NCBI GenBank assembly: GCA_003514205.1
Contig: DORQ01000152.1
Coordinates: 1 to 7,083 of the forward strand
Direction of reading: 5' to 3'
Origin: Acidimicrobiaceae bacterium
GTDB lineage: Bacteria > Actinomycetota > Acidimicrobiia > Acidimicrobiales > Microtrichaceae
Length of the DNA: 7,083 nt
Shown here: one piece after another, positions 1-6,429 of the stretch
Position numbering within the stretch: position 1 is the stretch's first letter
How the letters are laid out: each line of letters starts with the position of its first letter
The notes under the pieces: generated by a model
What the model saw: the letters and a program-made list of their open reading frames with translations, nothing else
What the model was told of the DNA's origin: nothing
The model's database searches: none
Made by a program: the position numbers and the translations under genes

Positions 1-952
1 GCCGCTGCCGGTGCTCGACGCTCTGGTTGTTGGATTCTGCGAGACGGCTGTCTGTCTGGGCGCGACTGTCGCATTGGAGCTGGGCACACCGTACGCCCAC
101 TCGACCCGATATCCGGCGCCAGACCACCACCGCCTGCTGACGTTCACCGAGACGCACAGTCATGCGCCAGCCCACGTTCTGTCTCATCCCGATCCAGGCA
201 TCCTCAGCTCAACACGGCCGGTCATTCTGGTCGATGACGAGATGACGACGGGAAAGACCTCCCTTGCCTTGATCGAGGCGATCCAGCTCGCGTGGCCGCG
301 CGAGCGATACGTCGTAGGCGCGTTGCTGGATTGGCGGTCGCCGGATGCTGTCGAGAACTTCCGCATCACCGGCGAGCGAATCGGAGCATCGATTGAGGTC
401 GTGTCGCTGTTGCGCGGCGACAGTTCCTCCCACGTTGCACCTGAGCCGACTCCGTTGGAGGACCGCTTAGTCCCTCGGTCGGCGCCTCTCCTTGAGGTGG
501 TGCTACTCCCGGATGTGCGGCGGGCGACGCCTTGGTCGGCCAACATCGAAAGCACGGCAAGTCGTGACGCCTCGATCGTCGCCGAGGCGCTCGAAGGCCG
601 ACACATTGCGGCCGTTCTGGGTGTGGAGGAGTGCATGCTTCTTCCGGTGCTGGTGGCTGAGCGCATGGGTGTGACGGCTCAGTCGACCACGCTTAGCCCA
701 GTCGTCGTCTCTAGCGACGCCGGATACCCGATCCGCTCAGCTGTATCGTTCGAATCACCGTTCGGGCTTTGTCCGTCGTGGGCCTACAACGTGCCGCGGG
801 GTCAGGAAGTCGCAATCATCACTGATGGTGGGGACCCCGAGCTCAACCGAAGAATGGCCCGTGAGGTCTCGAGGCACACGGGCGAGCGGGTTTGCCTTGT
901 CCTCACTGCTGACGCAGCGCGTGACTGGGCCTCACGGAAATTGGGCGAATGA
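1..952 (+). CDS. Phosphoribosyltransferase with C-terminal TRSP domain (Ter cluster PRTase_2), 5' partial
   Basis: The reading frame is open from base 2 (codons for P-L-P precede the GTG at 11), so the gene starts outside the window. Residues are numbered here from that GTG. A PRPP-binding loop is clear at residues 71-83 (VILVDDEMTTGKT): a hydrophobic strand, two acidic residues, then the Thr-Thr-Gly-Lys-Thr turn of type I phosphoribosyltransferases. An upstream segment (about 29-60) with STR and ETHSHA resembles the PRTase_2 family. From about residue 185 to the end there is a second domain matching the TRSP domain known to follow PRTase_2, with a QSTTLSP segment (224-230), GYPI (238-241) and AYN (258-260). 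Known for the family: such proteins sit in Ter operons and are predicted to transfer phosphoribose to an unidentified base in making a nucleoside-like metabolite. The next gene begins inside its stop codon (ATGA), which implies coupled translation. The substrate is unknown. Confidence 0.88.
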   Translation, partial: PLPVLDALVVGFCETAVCLGATVALELGTPYAHSTRYPAPDHHRLLTFTETHSHAPAHVLSHPDPGILSSTRPVILVDDEMTTGKTSLALIEAIQLAWPRERYVVGALLDWRSPDAVENFRITGERIGASIEVVSLLRGDSSSHVAPEPTPLEDRLVPRSAPLLEVVLLPDVRRATPWSANIESTASRDASIVAEALEGRHIAAVLGVEECMLLPVLVAERMGVTAQSTTLSPVVVSSDAGYPIRSAVSFESPFGLCPSWAYNVPRGQEVAIITDGGDPELNRRMAREVSRHTGERVCLVLTADAARDWASRKLGE

Positions 953-2064
953 TGGTCCGGACGACTCTTCCCGCCGGATGCGTTCCAACCTCATACAAGC
1001 CCGAGGACGTCTCACTTCTTCTCTCCGACCTCAGCGGGCGAATCGAGGAGACTGCGCTCGGTGAACGCGAGGCGGTTATGCAAGGAGGCGGACACTACTC
1101 GGAGATGCTCCCGGTCGAGTACGAACCGTCCATCGGTTACCAGAACCTCTTTCATGCGATCCTGACGTCAACTTCGGCCGAGATCGCCAGAACGATTGCG
1201 GTGCTTTGTGAGCGGGTCATTGCTAGGCGAGATCCGACACAATTGGTCCTTGTGTCGTTGGCTCGAGCGGGAACCCCGGCCGGCATCCTCATGGTGCGAT
1301 ACCTGCGACGACTCGGATTCGATGTACCGCACTACTCGGTGTCGATCATCCGGGACCGAGGAATCGATGAGCTGGCGCTCCGCCACATCGTGAGGAGTCA
1401 TCCTGCGTTCGAAGTTCAATTTGTGGATGGCTGGACTGGCAAGGGGACCATTGCCAGGGAACTCGCGCTTGCATGCGATAGGACGAACCACTTATTCGAT
1501 CTCGACCCCACTCTGGCTGTGATTGCAGATCCGGGACGATGCACGCCCTTGTTTGGCACACGGTCAGACCTGCTGGTTCCTTCCGCCTGTCTGAATGCAA
1601 CTGTTTCAGGACTGGTATCCCGAACGGTGTATCGGCCGGACCTCACGGCGGCCTCGTTCCACGGAGCGAAGTACTACGGCGAACTGGCATCCGTTGATGT
1701 ATCAAATCTCTTCCTCGATGTAGTGCAGGCCGCGTTTCCGGATCGGTCTGAGGCGCTTGCTGAGGCAAACGCCATCGAAGCGACGAAGCCGTCGGCCGAG
1801 TGGACTGGACGAGTAGAGGTCGAGTCAATCGCTGCGCAGTTCGGTATCCAAGACGTCAACCTGGTGAAGCCAGGTATCGGGGAAACCTTGCGAGTATTGC
1901 TCCGTCGAAAGCCGTGGCGTGTGTTGGTGCACGACGCAGCCGATCCGGCGCTTGAACCGATCTTCGCGTTGGCGGACGAGAAGAACGTACCGATCGAGCT
2001 CTTCCCCGAGATGAGCTACAAGTGTTGCGGTCTGATCGAGCCGATGTTCAGAGCTGACGTGTAG
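949..2064 (+). CDS. StiP/PRTase_1 family protein with C-terminal Pelota-like RNA-binding domain
   Basis: A 371-residue soluble protein. The main domain (about 15-265) matches the family listed either as PRTase_1 (phosphoribosyltransferase-like) or as cysteine protease StiP. Supporting segments are GHYSEMLPVEY (48-58), LVSLARAGTPAGIL (101-114), HYSVSIIRDRGID (128-140) and a PRPP-loop-like FVDGWTGKGT (158-167). A cysteine at 214 in PSACLNATVSGL is the candidate nucleophile if the protease reading is right. Residues about 285-371 form a compact domain (LVKPGIGETLRVLLRR, VLVHDAADPALEPIFALAD, IELFPEMSYKCCGLI) that resembles the Pelota-type RNA-binding domain found fused to this family in Ter clusters. 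The ATG at 949 overlaps the previous stop (ATGA); a second ATG follows directly at 952, and either could be used. Enzyme versus protease activity cannot be settled from sequence. Membership of the Ter biosynthetic module is well supported by the neighbour. Confidence 0.87.
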   Translation: MMVRTTLPAGCVPTSYKPEDVSLLLSDLSGRIEETALGEREAVMQGGGHYSEMLPVEYEPSIGYQNLFHAILTSTSAEIARTIAVLCERVIARRDPTQLVLVSLARAGTPAGILMVRYLRRLGFDVPHYSVSIIRDRGIDELALRHIVRSHPAFEVQFVDGWTGKGTIARELALACDRTNHLFDLDPTLAVIADPGRCTPLFGTRSDLLVPSACLNATVSGLVSRTVYRPDLTAASFHGAKYYGELASVDVSNLFLDVVQAAFPDRSEALAEANAIEATKPSAEWTGRVEVESIAAQFGIQDVNLVKPGIGETLRVLLRRKPWRVLVHDAADPALEPIFALADEKNVPIELFPEMSYKCCGLIEPMFRADV

Positions 2065-2130
2065 CCGGCCGTTCCCCTGGACGCACTGAAACCGGGCGGT
2101 TGATGAGTGCGCAGTCTCGTAGATAGATCT

Positions 2131-2136
2131 GATACT
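2131..2136 (+). promoter_or_regulatory. Possible -10 element (GATACT) for the zinc-ribbon gene
   Basis: GATACT resembles a sigma-70/SigA -10 hexamer (TANNNT class, differing at the first base) and lies about 65 bases before the zinc-ribbon start codon, in the 138-base gap after the StiP gene. A convincing -35 at normal spacing is not visible; TTGATG at 2100-2105 is too far away (25 bases). This is a weak call, made because the gap and the strong downstream ribosome binding site suggest a separate transcription unit. Confidence 0.22.
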
Positions 2137-2146
2137 GTCACAAGGC

Positions 2147-2180
2147 GTCCTTGACGGGGCGCTAGCGGCACCGGCAGGAC
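2147..2180 (+). other. Possible stem in the leader of the zinc-ribbon gene
   Basis: GTCCT (2147-2151) can pair with AGGAC (2176-2180). The enclosed segment contains the 8-base palindrome CGCTAGCG (2160-2167). The structure would end five bases before the Shine-Dalgarno sequence. There is no T-tract, so it is not a standard intrinsic terminator for the upstream gene. The stem is short and could be chance. Confidence 0.2.
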
Positions 2181-2184
2181 TGTC

Positions 2185-2195
2185 GGGAGGAAGGG
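2185..2195 (+). promoter_or_regulatory. Strong ribosome binding site of the zinc-ribbon gene
   Basis: GGGAGGAAGGG is purine-rich and contains GGAGG, the core complementary to the 16S rRNA 3' end. It ends seven bases before the ATG at 2203, and it fixes that start. It is the clearest ribosome binding site in the window, and it suggests independent and possibly high translation of this small protein. Confidence 0.7.
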
Positions 2196-2202
2196 CCCAG
2201 CG

Positions 2203-2454
2203 ATGGCATTCAGCGTCTATGGTACGGGAACCACGTTCAAGCGGAAGACGCTCGACGACGGCACGTTCAGTTGCTACAACTCGAACTGCAAAGGTCGCAA
2301 GAACGGTCAGGAGAAGCAATCCTACAAGGCGCGGCAAGAGCGAAAGTGGTTCACTGTCCTCTACATTCCGATCGTGCCGATGGGAGAACCTCAAAAGTAC
2401 GTTGAGTGCAAGTCCTGCAAAGAGGTTTACCCTATGTCCCATCTAAACCTCTGA
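2203..2454 (+). CDS. Small zinc-ribbon protein (zinc_ribbon_15-like)
   Basis: An 83-residue protein with two cysteine pairs that can hold one zinc ion: C24/C29 in CYNSNC and C69/C72 in CKSC. Between them is a basic stretch (30-48) and the segment KWFTVLYIPIVPMGEP (48-63). An aromatic-hydrophobic IP-x-x-P stretch before the second cysteine pair is typical of the zinc_ribbon_15 family of small zinc-ribbon proteins. There is no signal peptide. The hydrophobic centre is too short and too proline-rich for a confident membrane helix. The start is set by the GGAGG-containing site just upstream. It follows the StiP gene on the same strand after 138 bases, so it may be separately transcribed. The molecular role is unknown; binding of nucleic acid or a protein partner is possible but not shown. 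Confidence 0.85.
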   Translation: MAFSVYGTGTTFKRKTLDDGTFSCYNSNCKGRKNGQEKQSYKARQERKWFTVLYIPIVPMGEPQKYVECKSCKEVYPMSHLNL

Positions 2455-2609
2455 GCTCGCCGGCAACACCTGCTTCTTCCGCTTCAGGACCTCACGGTGG
2501 TTCGTAGACCTGGCACAAGTTTGTCAAGGAGCGTCTGGAAGGGAACGTGCGGGGGATCACCGGATCTTCCAACGGCACACGACGTCGCATACCTAGCGCA
2601 AGGCGGACC
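2455..2609. other. Intergenic stretch without recognised content
   Basis: These 155 bases separate the zinc-ribbon gene from the next small reading frame. TTGTCA at 2521-2526 looks like a -35 box, but no good -10 follows at 16-18 bases. No hairpin followed by a T-run and no repeat was found. Confidence 0.5.
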
Positions 2610-2702
2610 ATGGACAAGAATGTGAAAACGCTACTGACGATCGGGCTCGTCGTTGGGCTGTGGCTTGTTGCCTATTTCGCGCTAGACATCGTCTTTATCT
2701 AG
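2610..2702 (+). CDS. Possible 30-residue single-pass membrane peptide
   Basis: An ATG at 2610 opens a 30-codon frame ending at TAG 2700-2702. The product has a short polar start (MDKNVK) followed by about 23 mostly hydrophobic residues (TLLTIGLVVGLWLVAYF, then ALDIVFI), enough for one membrane helix. AAGGCGG at 2600-2606 resembles a Shine-Dalgarno sequence, but its spacing is short (3 bases). About two thirds of its codons end in G or C, in line with its neighbours. The overlapping frame of the next gene in the same stretch gives an unlikely Cys/Arg-rich sequence, which favours this frame being the coding one. The downstream methyltransferase could be translated by coupling from this stop codon. 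No known family was recognised, and it may not be expressed. Confidence 0.42.
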   Translation: MDKNVKTLLTIGLVVGLWLVAYFALDIVFI

Positions 2703-2707
2703 CGCGC

Positions 2708-3355
2708 TTGAAGAGTTCCGATTTCGATCGTCGCGGGGGCGCGGTTGGCAGACGACTGCTCCTAGTCGCGCTACCTGCCCTGGTCTTGCTGAGGGCGTTT
2801 GCAGTGCGATTCGATGGCGGGTACTCGATCGTGTGGATCGGAGTCACGGTTCTGCATGTCGTCGTAGCGGTGCTGCTCGTGTGTCGAACGCGCGCCCTTG
2901 GCCCGCTGCGAGCCCAGGACCTGCTCGTGCCATTGCCCTCAGTTTTGTTAAGCGGTGCTTTGGTAGGACGCGCTCCGCCCCCCATGAGTTGGCCGTACTG
3001 GCTGGCGGCGCTGTTCGTCCTCGGTACCACGATCACGGTTACCGCGCTAGTGCGTCTCGGACGGTCGTTCGGTATTGCTCCGGCGTATCGGAGCCTCGTG
3101 ACCACTGGGCCGTTCTCGATTATCCGTCATCCCGCATATGCCGGAGAGATGCTCATGGCAGCGGCTTGTGGGGTTGCAGTACGCTTCGACTCGCGGCCAG
3201 AGTCGACGGGATGGATTTCGGGCTTGCTACTGGCGCTTCTAGTGCCAACTGTGATCTGGCGGGTAGTGCGCGAGGAGCGCTCCATGAGCATCGACCCAGC
3301 GTGGTCGTGCTACGTGACCGACACCCGTTACCGATTGCTCCCGCTCGTGTGGTAG
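2708..3355 (+). CDS. Integral-membrane methyltransferase, isoprenylcysteine/phospholipid methyltransferase (ICMT/PEMT) type
   Basis: A multi-pass membrane protein of about 215 residues with hydrophobic segments near RRLLLVALPALVLL, IVWIGVTVLHVVVAVLLV, WPYWLAALFVLGTTITVTALV and SGLLLALLVPTVIWRVV. The C-terminal half carries the family hallmark: LGRSFGIAP, then LVTTGPFSIIRHPAYAGEM (the RHPxYxG SAM-binding motif), and later EERSM with W-x-x-Y and RYRLLP at the end. Known for the family: such enzymes transfer methyl groups from S-adenosylmethionine to small lipophilic or membrane acceptors; the acceptor here is unknown. The start is uncertain. The frame is open back to a GTG at 2660, but that adds a Cys/Arg-rich segment overlapping the 30-residue peptide and has no visible ribosome binding site. 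The TTG at 2708, five bases after the peptide's stop, gives a more natural N-terminus (KSSDFDRRGG before the first helix) and is preferred. It ends 19 bases from the end of the convergent operon. Confidence 0.82.
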   Translation: MKSSDFDRRGGAVGRRLLLVALPALVLLRAFAVRFDGGYSIVWIGVTVLHVVVAVLLVCRTRALGPLRAQDLLVPLPSVLLSGALVGRAPPPMSWPYWLAALFVLGTTITVTALVRLGRSFGIAPAYRSLVTTGPFSIIRHPAYAGEMLMAAACGVAVRFDSRPESTGWISGLLLALLVPTVIWRVVREERSMSIDPAWSCYVTDTRYRLLPLVW

Positions 3356-3374
3356 CGGGGCAGAGGAGTACTGA
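3356..3374. other. Junction of two convergent transcription units
   Basis: Only 19 bases separate the methyltransferase stop (+ strand) from the stop of the two-Cys membrane protein gene (- strand). No hairpin with a T-tract is present here. Transcription from either side therefore probably ends inside the opposing gene or by a factor-dependent mechanism. Confidence 0.6.
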
Positions 3375-3758
3375 TCATGGTGGGGGAGCACTTTCGTCTC
3401 TTCGGTCAGTCCGCGGCGTTCGGAAAGTGGGGCGGGACACTCCCAACAGCAGCACGGCGATCCCGCCGATGAAGAGCCAGACGACATACCACATCCGGCG
3501 TCGCACGGCTCGAGTGCAGTCGGTCTTGACCACAGATGCCACCGTGGCGAAGAGACCATCGAAGCCAGGCGACTTGCCAGGGTTGGCGACCGAGCCACAT
3601 GAGAGTTCGGCCGTCGTGGCTGCGGGTGGGAGCAGATTGAGGAGCGGTCGCGGCAAGATCGAAGCAGGGCGAATGGTCACGGGGGTGAGCGACACCACCA
3701 TTGCCGTGAGAACCAGAAGCAGTCCCATTGCGAGGTACTTGCGCTTGGGGCCGGTCAC
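3375..3758 (-). CDS. Small membrane protein with two helices and an extracytoplasmic cysteine pair
   Basis: A 127-residue protein. A basic N-terminus (TGPKRK) leads into helix 1 (about 8-27). A loop of about 60 residues holds CGSVANPG (C54) and KTDCTRAVRRR (C81), then helix 2 (about 89-107), then an Arg/Pro-rich tail. By the positive-inside rule both ends are cytoplasmic and the loop is outside, so C54 and C81 could form a disulfide. In my recollection this layout (helix, CGS-x-x-x-P, second Cys before an Arg cluster, helix) recurs in small uncharacterised actinobacterial membrane proteins; no function is established. The start is a GTG that overlaps the RDD gene's stop (GTGA). The frame is open further upstream to 3980, but that part is antisense to nothing meaningful and lies in another frame of the RDD gene. 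It is the last gene of the - strand operon. Confidence 0.72.
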   Translation of the reverse strand: MTGPKRKYLAMGLLLVLTAMVVSLTPVTIRPASILPRPLLNLLPPAATTAELSCGSVANPGKSPGFDGLFATVASVVKTDCTRAVRRRMWYVVWLFIGGIAVLLLGVSRPTFRTPRTDRRDESAPPP

Positions 3759-4213
3759 GGCTGGCTGCTGGCTGGCCCAACAGTCGGTTGAGCCGTCAAC
3801 TCGAACTGACGACTGAAGTCCCAAGGCTTCACCTTCGCCATCGTGGTACCCGTGCCGAGATCGTGCCAAGCTCGGCAGTCGGGGCGGGAAAGCATGGCGA
3901 TTGTGGAGCCGATCATGCCGACCATGCAGGGAGCAGCAAGTAGCAGGACTAGAGCGGATCTCGAGCCAAGTTCGAGCCACCCCAACGAGTCCGAATCAAC
4001 ACGAACTGGTCGGAGACCAAGGGCGATGTGGCCCAGCGTGTGATAGCCCTTCATCGGGAGGGCGACGGTGTAGCAGAGGTATGCGCAGAACGCCAGCAAG
4101 GTGGCTACTACTGCCGGTAGAACCGCGACCAGCAAGCCCGCGGCGAGTAGAAGAACTGAGACGTCGACAGCCCACGAAGTGAGCCGATGCACGGCTGTGA
4201 GGTGACTGGTCAC
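3755..4213 (-). CDS. RDD-family membrane protein
   Basis: A 152-residue protein with three hydrophobic stretches: two closely spaced between about residues 15 and 53 and one at about 86-108. The RDD pattern is visible. Arg10 and Asp17 lie at the entry of the first helix (HRLTSWAVD), followed by YHTLGHIALGLRPVR (57-71), which corresponds to the conserved G-x-T-x-G-K/H-x-x-x-G-L-R segment. After the last helix comes SRPDCRAWHDLGTGT (109-123) with the second Asp at 118. RDD proteins are small membrane proteins of mostly unknown function, with transport suggested for some. The start is the GTG overlapping the exporter's stop (GTGA). The frame stays open to 4759, but that upstream part is a Arg/Ser-rich shadow of the ABC permease and is not coding. 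Tight linkage to the ABC exporter suggests a shared role. Confidence 0.83.
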   Translation of the reverse strand: MTSHLTAVHRLTSWAVDVSVLLLAAGLLVAVLPAVVATLLAFCAYLCYTVALPMKGYHTLGHIALGLRPVRVDSDSLGWLELGSRSALVLLLAAPCMVGMIGSTIAMLSRPDCRAWHDLGTGTTMAKVKPWDFSRQFELTAQPTVGPASSQP

Positions 4214-6387
4214 GATGCATCTCGTGCAGCGAGAACCACGGCTGGGTCGTGCGCTTGCAGCGCCCGGTAGGTGGCGAGGAGTGCGCCGAGGCAAAGAATC
4301 GTCAGCATCACAAGAGCGATGAGCAGGTTGCCGACCTCGTGTGTCCAGAGCGTGCTGCAGGGCGGGGTCGCGAGTCCCGGCACGCCCGTAGCCGAACATC
4401 CTCGAAGCGACCACAGATCGACCGTGGACCCCGCCGCATCGAGACCCCATCGCGCCCCGACAAGCCACGAAAGCTGCTGAATGCCGAGCGTTCCGATCGG
4501 GACAATCACGCCAGCCAGAAGGAGTTGGACGAACAGGGCAATCGGCAGCATCGTCATGGCCTTGTCCGTAGTGGTCACCAACGCCGAAATGAGAAGCCCG
4601 AGAGCGACGGCGCCAATGCCCGCGAGGATCACCCCGAGCGCGACTTCCGACGGCCAGCCGAGCATCAAGAATCCGTCGCGCGGACCACCCTGTCGAAGCA
4701 GGGCGAAGCTCAGGATTACCATGGAGTGAACGACCACCAGTGTGCTCAGCATCACCCACTTTGACGCCAGATATGCAGCCGTCGAAACGCCCACAGCTTG
4801 CTCGCGGAGAAAGGACGGGCGCTCCTTGACGATCTCACGAACGGAACTCGATGTACCGATGAAGATCACGGAGAGCACCAGCGCAAGGAGGACGCTGGTC
4901 GCACCTGATGATGCGCCGCTCGACGGTTCGAGCCTATTTGAGCCGAAGACGACGAGCATAAGAAGCGCGATCACCGGACCCTGTGCGCCGAGAAGGACCA
5001 TGTTCCGTCGGTCTCCACCAGCGATAGCGATGGCGCGACGCAACAGGATCCAGAAGTCGATGCCGACTCGCTGAGACTCGAGAGCCATGTGCCGATGCCA
5101 AGGCGGTCTCGCTGGCGTGTCGGGACTCGGGGTGATCGCCGGCGGCTGGATGCTCCCATGACGCTTATCGAATCGTGCCCGCAACTCCATCGGGTTCGGG
5201 TGGCTGTCAACGAAGCCGAACGCGTCGACCAGGGTAGACACGCGAAACTCAGCGGCCAATGCCAGTGGTGAGCCCAGATAGGCGGGAGATCCACCACGGG
5301 CAAGGAAGAGCACTTGGTCGCAAACGTGCAGGCTCTCGGTGCTGTGCGTAACCACAATGACCATTCGCCCATCGTCCGCCAGCCGACGTAGTAGCTGCAT
5401 CAGCGAGCGCTCGTTTGCTGGGTCGAGCCCCGAGGTGGGCTCGTCAAGAATGAGGAGAGGAGGCCGCGCCAGGAGTTCCAGTGCGACGTTCACTCGCTTT
5501 CGTTGGCCTCCCGAAAGCTGGTTGATCTTGGCGTCCAGTCGATCGACAAGCCCAAGCTCCGAGGCCACCTCCTGGACGCGCTCGTCCCGCTCGATATCGG
5601 TAGCGTTCGGCAAGCGGAGCATCGAGCCAAAGGTCAGTGTCGCTCGCACGGACAGGGATGCATGCAGAATGTCGTCCTGCGGTACGTAGCCGATCCGATC
5701 TCGAACATGTCGGAAGTCTCGATAGAGATCGCGCCCCTCGAAGAGCACCAAGCCACCACTGGCCGGCCCGCTGCCGGTAATCGCCTTCAAGAGGGTCGAC
5801 TTGCCAGCTCCACTGCCGCCCAGCAAGCCCAGCATCTCGCCCCGACGTAAAACGAATGACACGCGATCGAGCCGCCGAACTCCAGCAGTCTCCACCGTCA
5901 GGTCGTACACCCCGAAGGCGGCTTCGTCGTTGAGAGAAGCGTGCTGGGGCGAGCGCCGGTGACTCCCAAAGGGCTCCTGGTGATCCGATGCCCCGGGTGG
6001 GGGCAGGGGTGCTGAGTGCGACCCCTTGCTGGCAACGACGGGTGTCGGAGCCGATCGCGTATCGGGCGCGTTCCTGGTTCCCGGTTCGAACTGAGCAATC
6101 GGACCGTCTGTTGGATCGCCGAGACGAACCTCAGTTAACGCAACGACCCGCATGCGTTGAACCGGATGACCATTCAGGAAGGTGCCTGTGCTGCTCCCGG
6201 CGTCCTCGACGAGCCAGCCCGCCTCATCCCACACGACTCTCAAATGGTGGGGGCCGACTCGGCGACTGTTGAGAACAATCCCGCACGTGACCTCTCGTCC
6301 AAGTAGGAACGGAGGGTCGCCTTCGTGCAGTCTCACCGTCACGCCATTGCACTCGACACGGATCGATTGCTTCACCTCGGCCGTCAC
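4210..6387 (-). CDS. FHA domain-ABC transporter ATPase-permease fusion (ABCG-like, Rv1747 type)
   Basis: A 725-residue protein with three parts. (1) An FHA domain at about 8-100: GR at 30-31 and EDAGSSTGTFLNG at 61-73. (2) A Pro/Ser-rich linker at 101-155. (3) An ABC half-transporter: Walker A GGSGAGKST (190-198), Q-loop Q237 in YVPQDD, signature LSGGQ (291-295), Walker B LLILDEP (311-317), D-loop SGLD (319-322) and H-loop His348. The permease part follows with about six helices (near 466-483, 498-514, 545-565, 582-604, 611-630, 687-706). It includes the ABCG-type KERPSFLREQ (521-530) and an extracellular loop with C664 and C677 before the last helix. The nearest described relative in layout is mycobacterial Rv1747, an FHA-ABC exporter controlled by Ser/Thr kinase phosphorylation. 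The substrate here is unknown. The GTG start has AGG six bases upstream, 42 bases after the TerA-like gene. The FHA domain has Gly45 where Ser is usual. Confidence 0.93.
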   Translation of the reverse strand: MTAEVKQSIRVECNGVTVRLHEGDPPFLLGREVTCGIVLNSRRVGPHHLRVVWDEAGWLVEDAGSSTGTFLNGHPVQRMRVVALTEVRLGDPTDGPIAQFEPGTRNAPDTRSAPTPVVASKGSHSAPLPPPGASDHQEPFGSHRRSPQHASLNDEAAFGVYDLTVETAGVRRLDRVSFVLRRGEMLGLLGGSGAGKSTLLKAITGSGPASGGLVLFEGRDLYRDFRHVRDRIGYVPQDDILHASLSVRATLTFGSMLRLPNATDIERDERVQEVASELGLVDRLDAKINQLSGGQRKRVNVALELLARPPLLILDEPTSGLDPANERSLMQLLRRLADDGRMVIVVTHSTESLHVCDQVLFLARGGSPAYLGSPLALAAEFRVSTLVDAFGFVDSHPNPMELRARFDKRHGSIQPPAITPSPDTPARPPWHRHMALESQRVGIDFWILLRRAIAIAGGDRRNMVLLGAQGPVIALLMLVVFGSNRLEPSSGASSGATSVLLALVLSVIFIGTSSSVREIVKERPSFLREQAVGVSTAAYLASKWVMLSTLVVVHSMVILSFALLRQGGPRDGFLMLGWPSEVALGVILAGIGAVALGLLISALVTTTDKAMTMLPIALFVQLLLAGVIVPIGTLGIQQLSWLVGARWGLDAAGSTVDLWSLRGCSATGVPGLATPPCSTLWTHEVGNLLIALVMLTILCLGALLATYRALQAHDPAVVLAARDAS

Positions 6388-6429
6388 TGCCGACCTGGGT
6401 TCCTGCTCACCCTTCGGTGGCCAATGGAG

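Noticed and set aside
2091..2102. AACCGGGCGGTT inverted repeat as terminator of the StiP gene
   Set aside because: The stem is five base pairs with a two-base loop and no following T-run, so it is not a convincing terminator.
1825..2442. 205-codon - strand frame
   Set aside because: It is antisense to the Pelota domain and the zinc-ribbon gene, both clearly coding on the + strand.
2660..2707. GTG at 2660 as start of the membrane methyltransferase
   Set aside because: It has no ribosome binding site, gives a Cys/Arg-rich segment atypical for the family, and overlaps the more protein-like 30-residue frame. It is kept only as an alternative.
2833..3816. 327-codon + strand frame
   Set aside because: It covers the methyltransferase in the wrong frame and then runs antisense to two membrane protein genes. 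The product is Arg/Ser-rich with no domain.
3759..3980. Upstream extension of the 127-residue protein to an ATG-like start at 3980
   Set aside because: It overlaps the RDD gene in another frame and reads as low-quality His/Arg/Ser sequence. The GTG at 3758, overlapping the RDD stop, fits much better.
4214..4759. N-terminal half of a 334-codon - strand frame ending at 3755
   Set aside because: It overlaps the ABC permease in another frame and is Arg/Ser/Gly-rich without hydrophobic or domain structure. The real RDD gene starts at the GTG at 4213.
4249..4764. 171-codon + strand frame
   Set aside because: It is antisense to the ABC permease and rich in charged residues, typical of shadow frames in GC-rich DNA.
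6133..6160. CAACG/CGTTG inverted repeat
   Set aside because: It is short and lies inside the coding sequence of the FHA domain; codon constraint and chance explain it.
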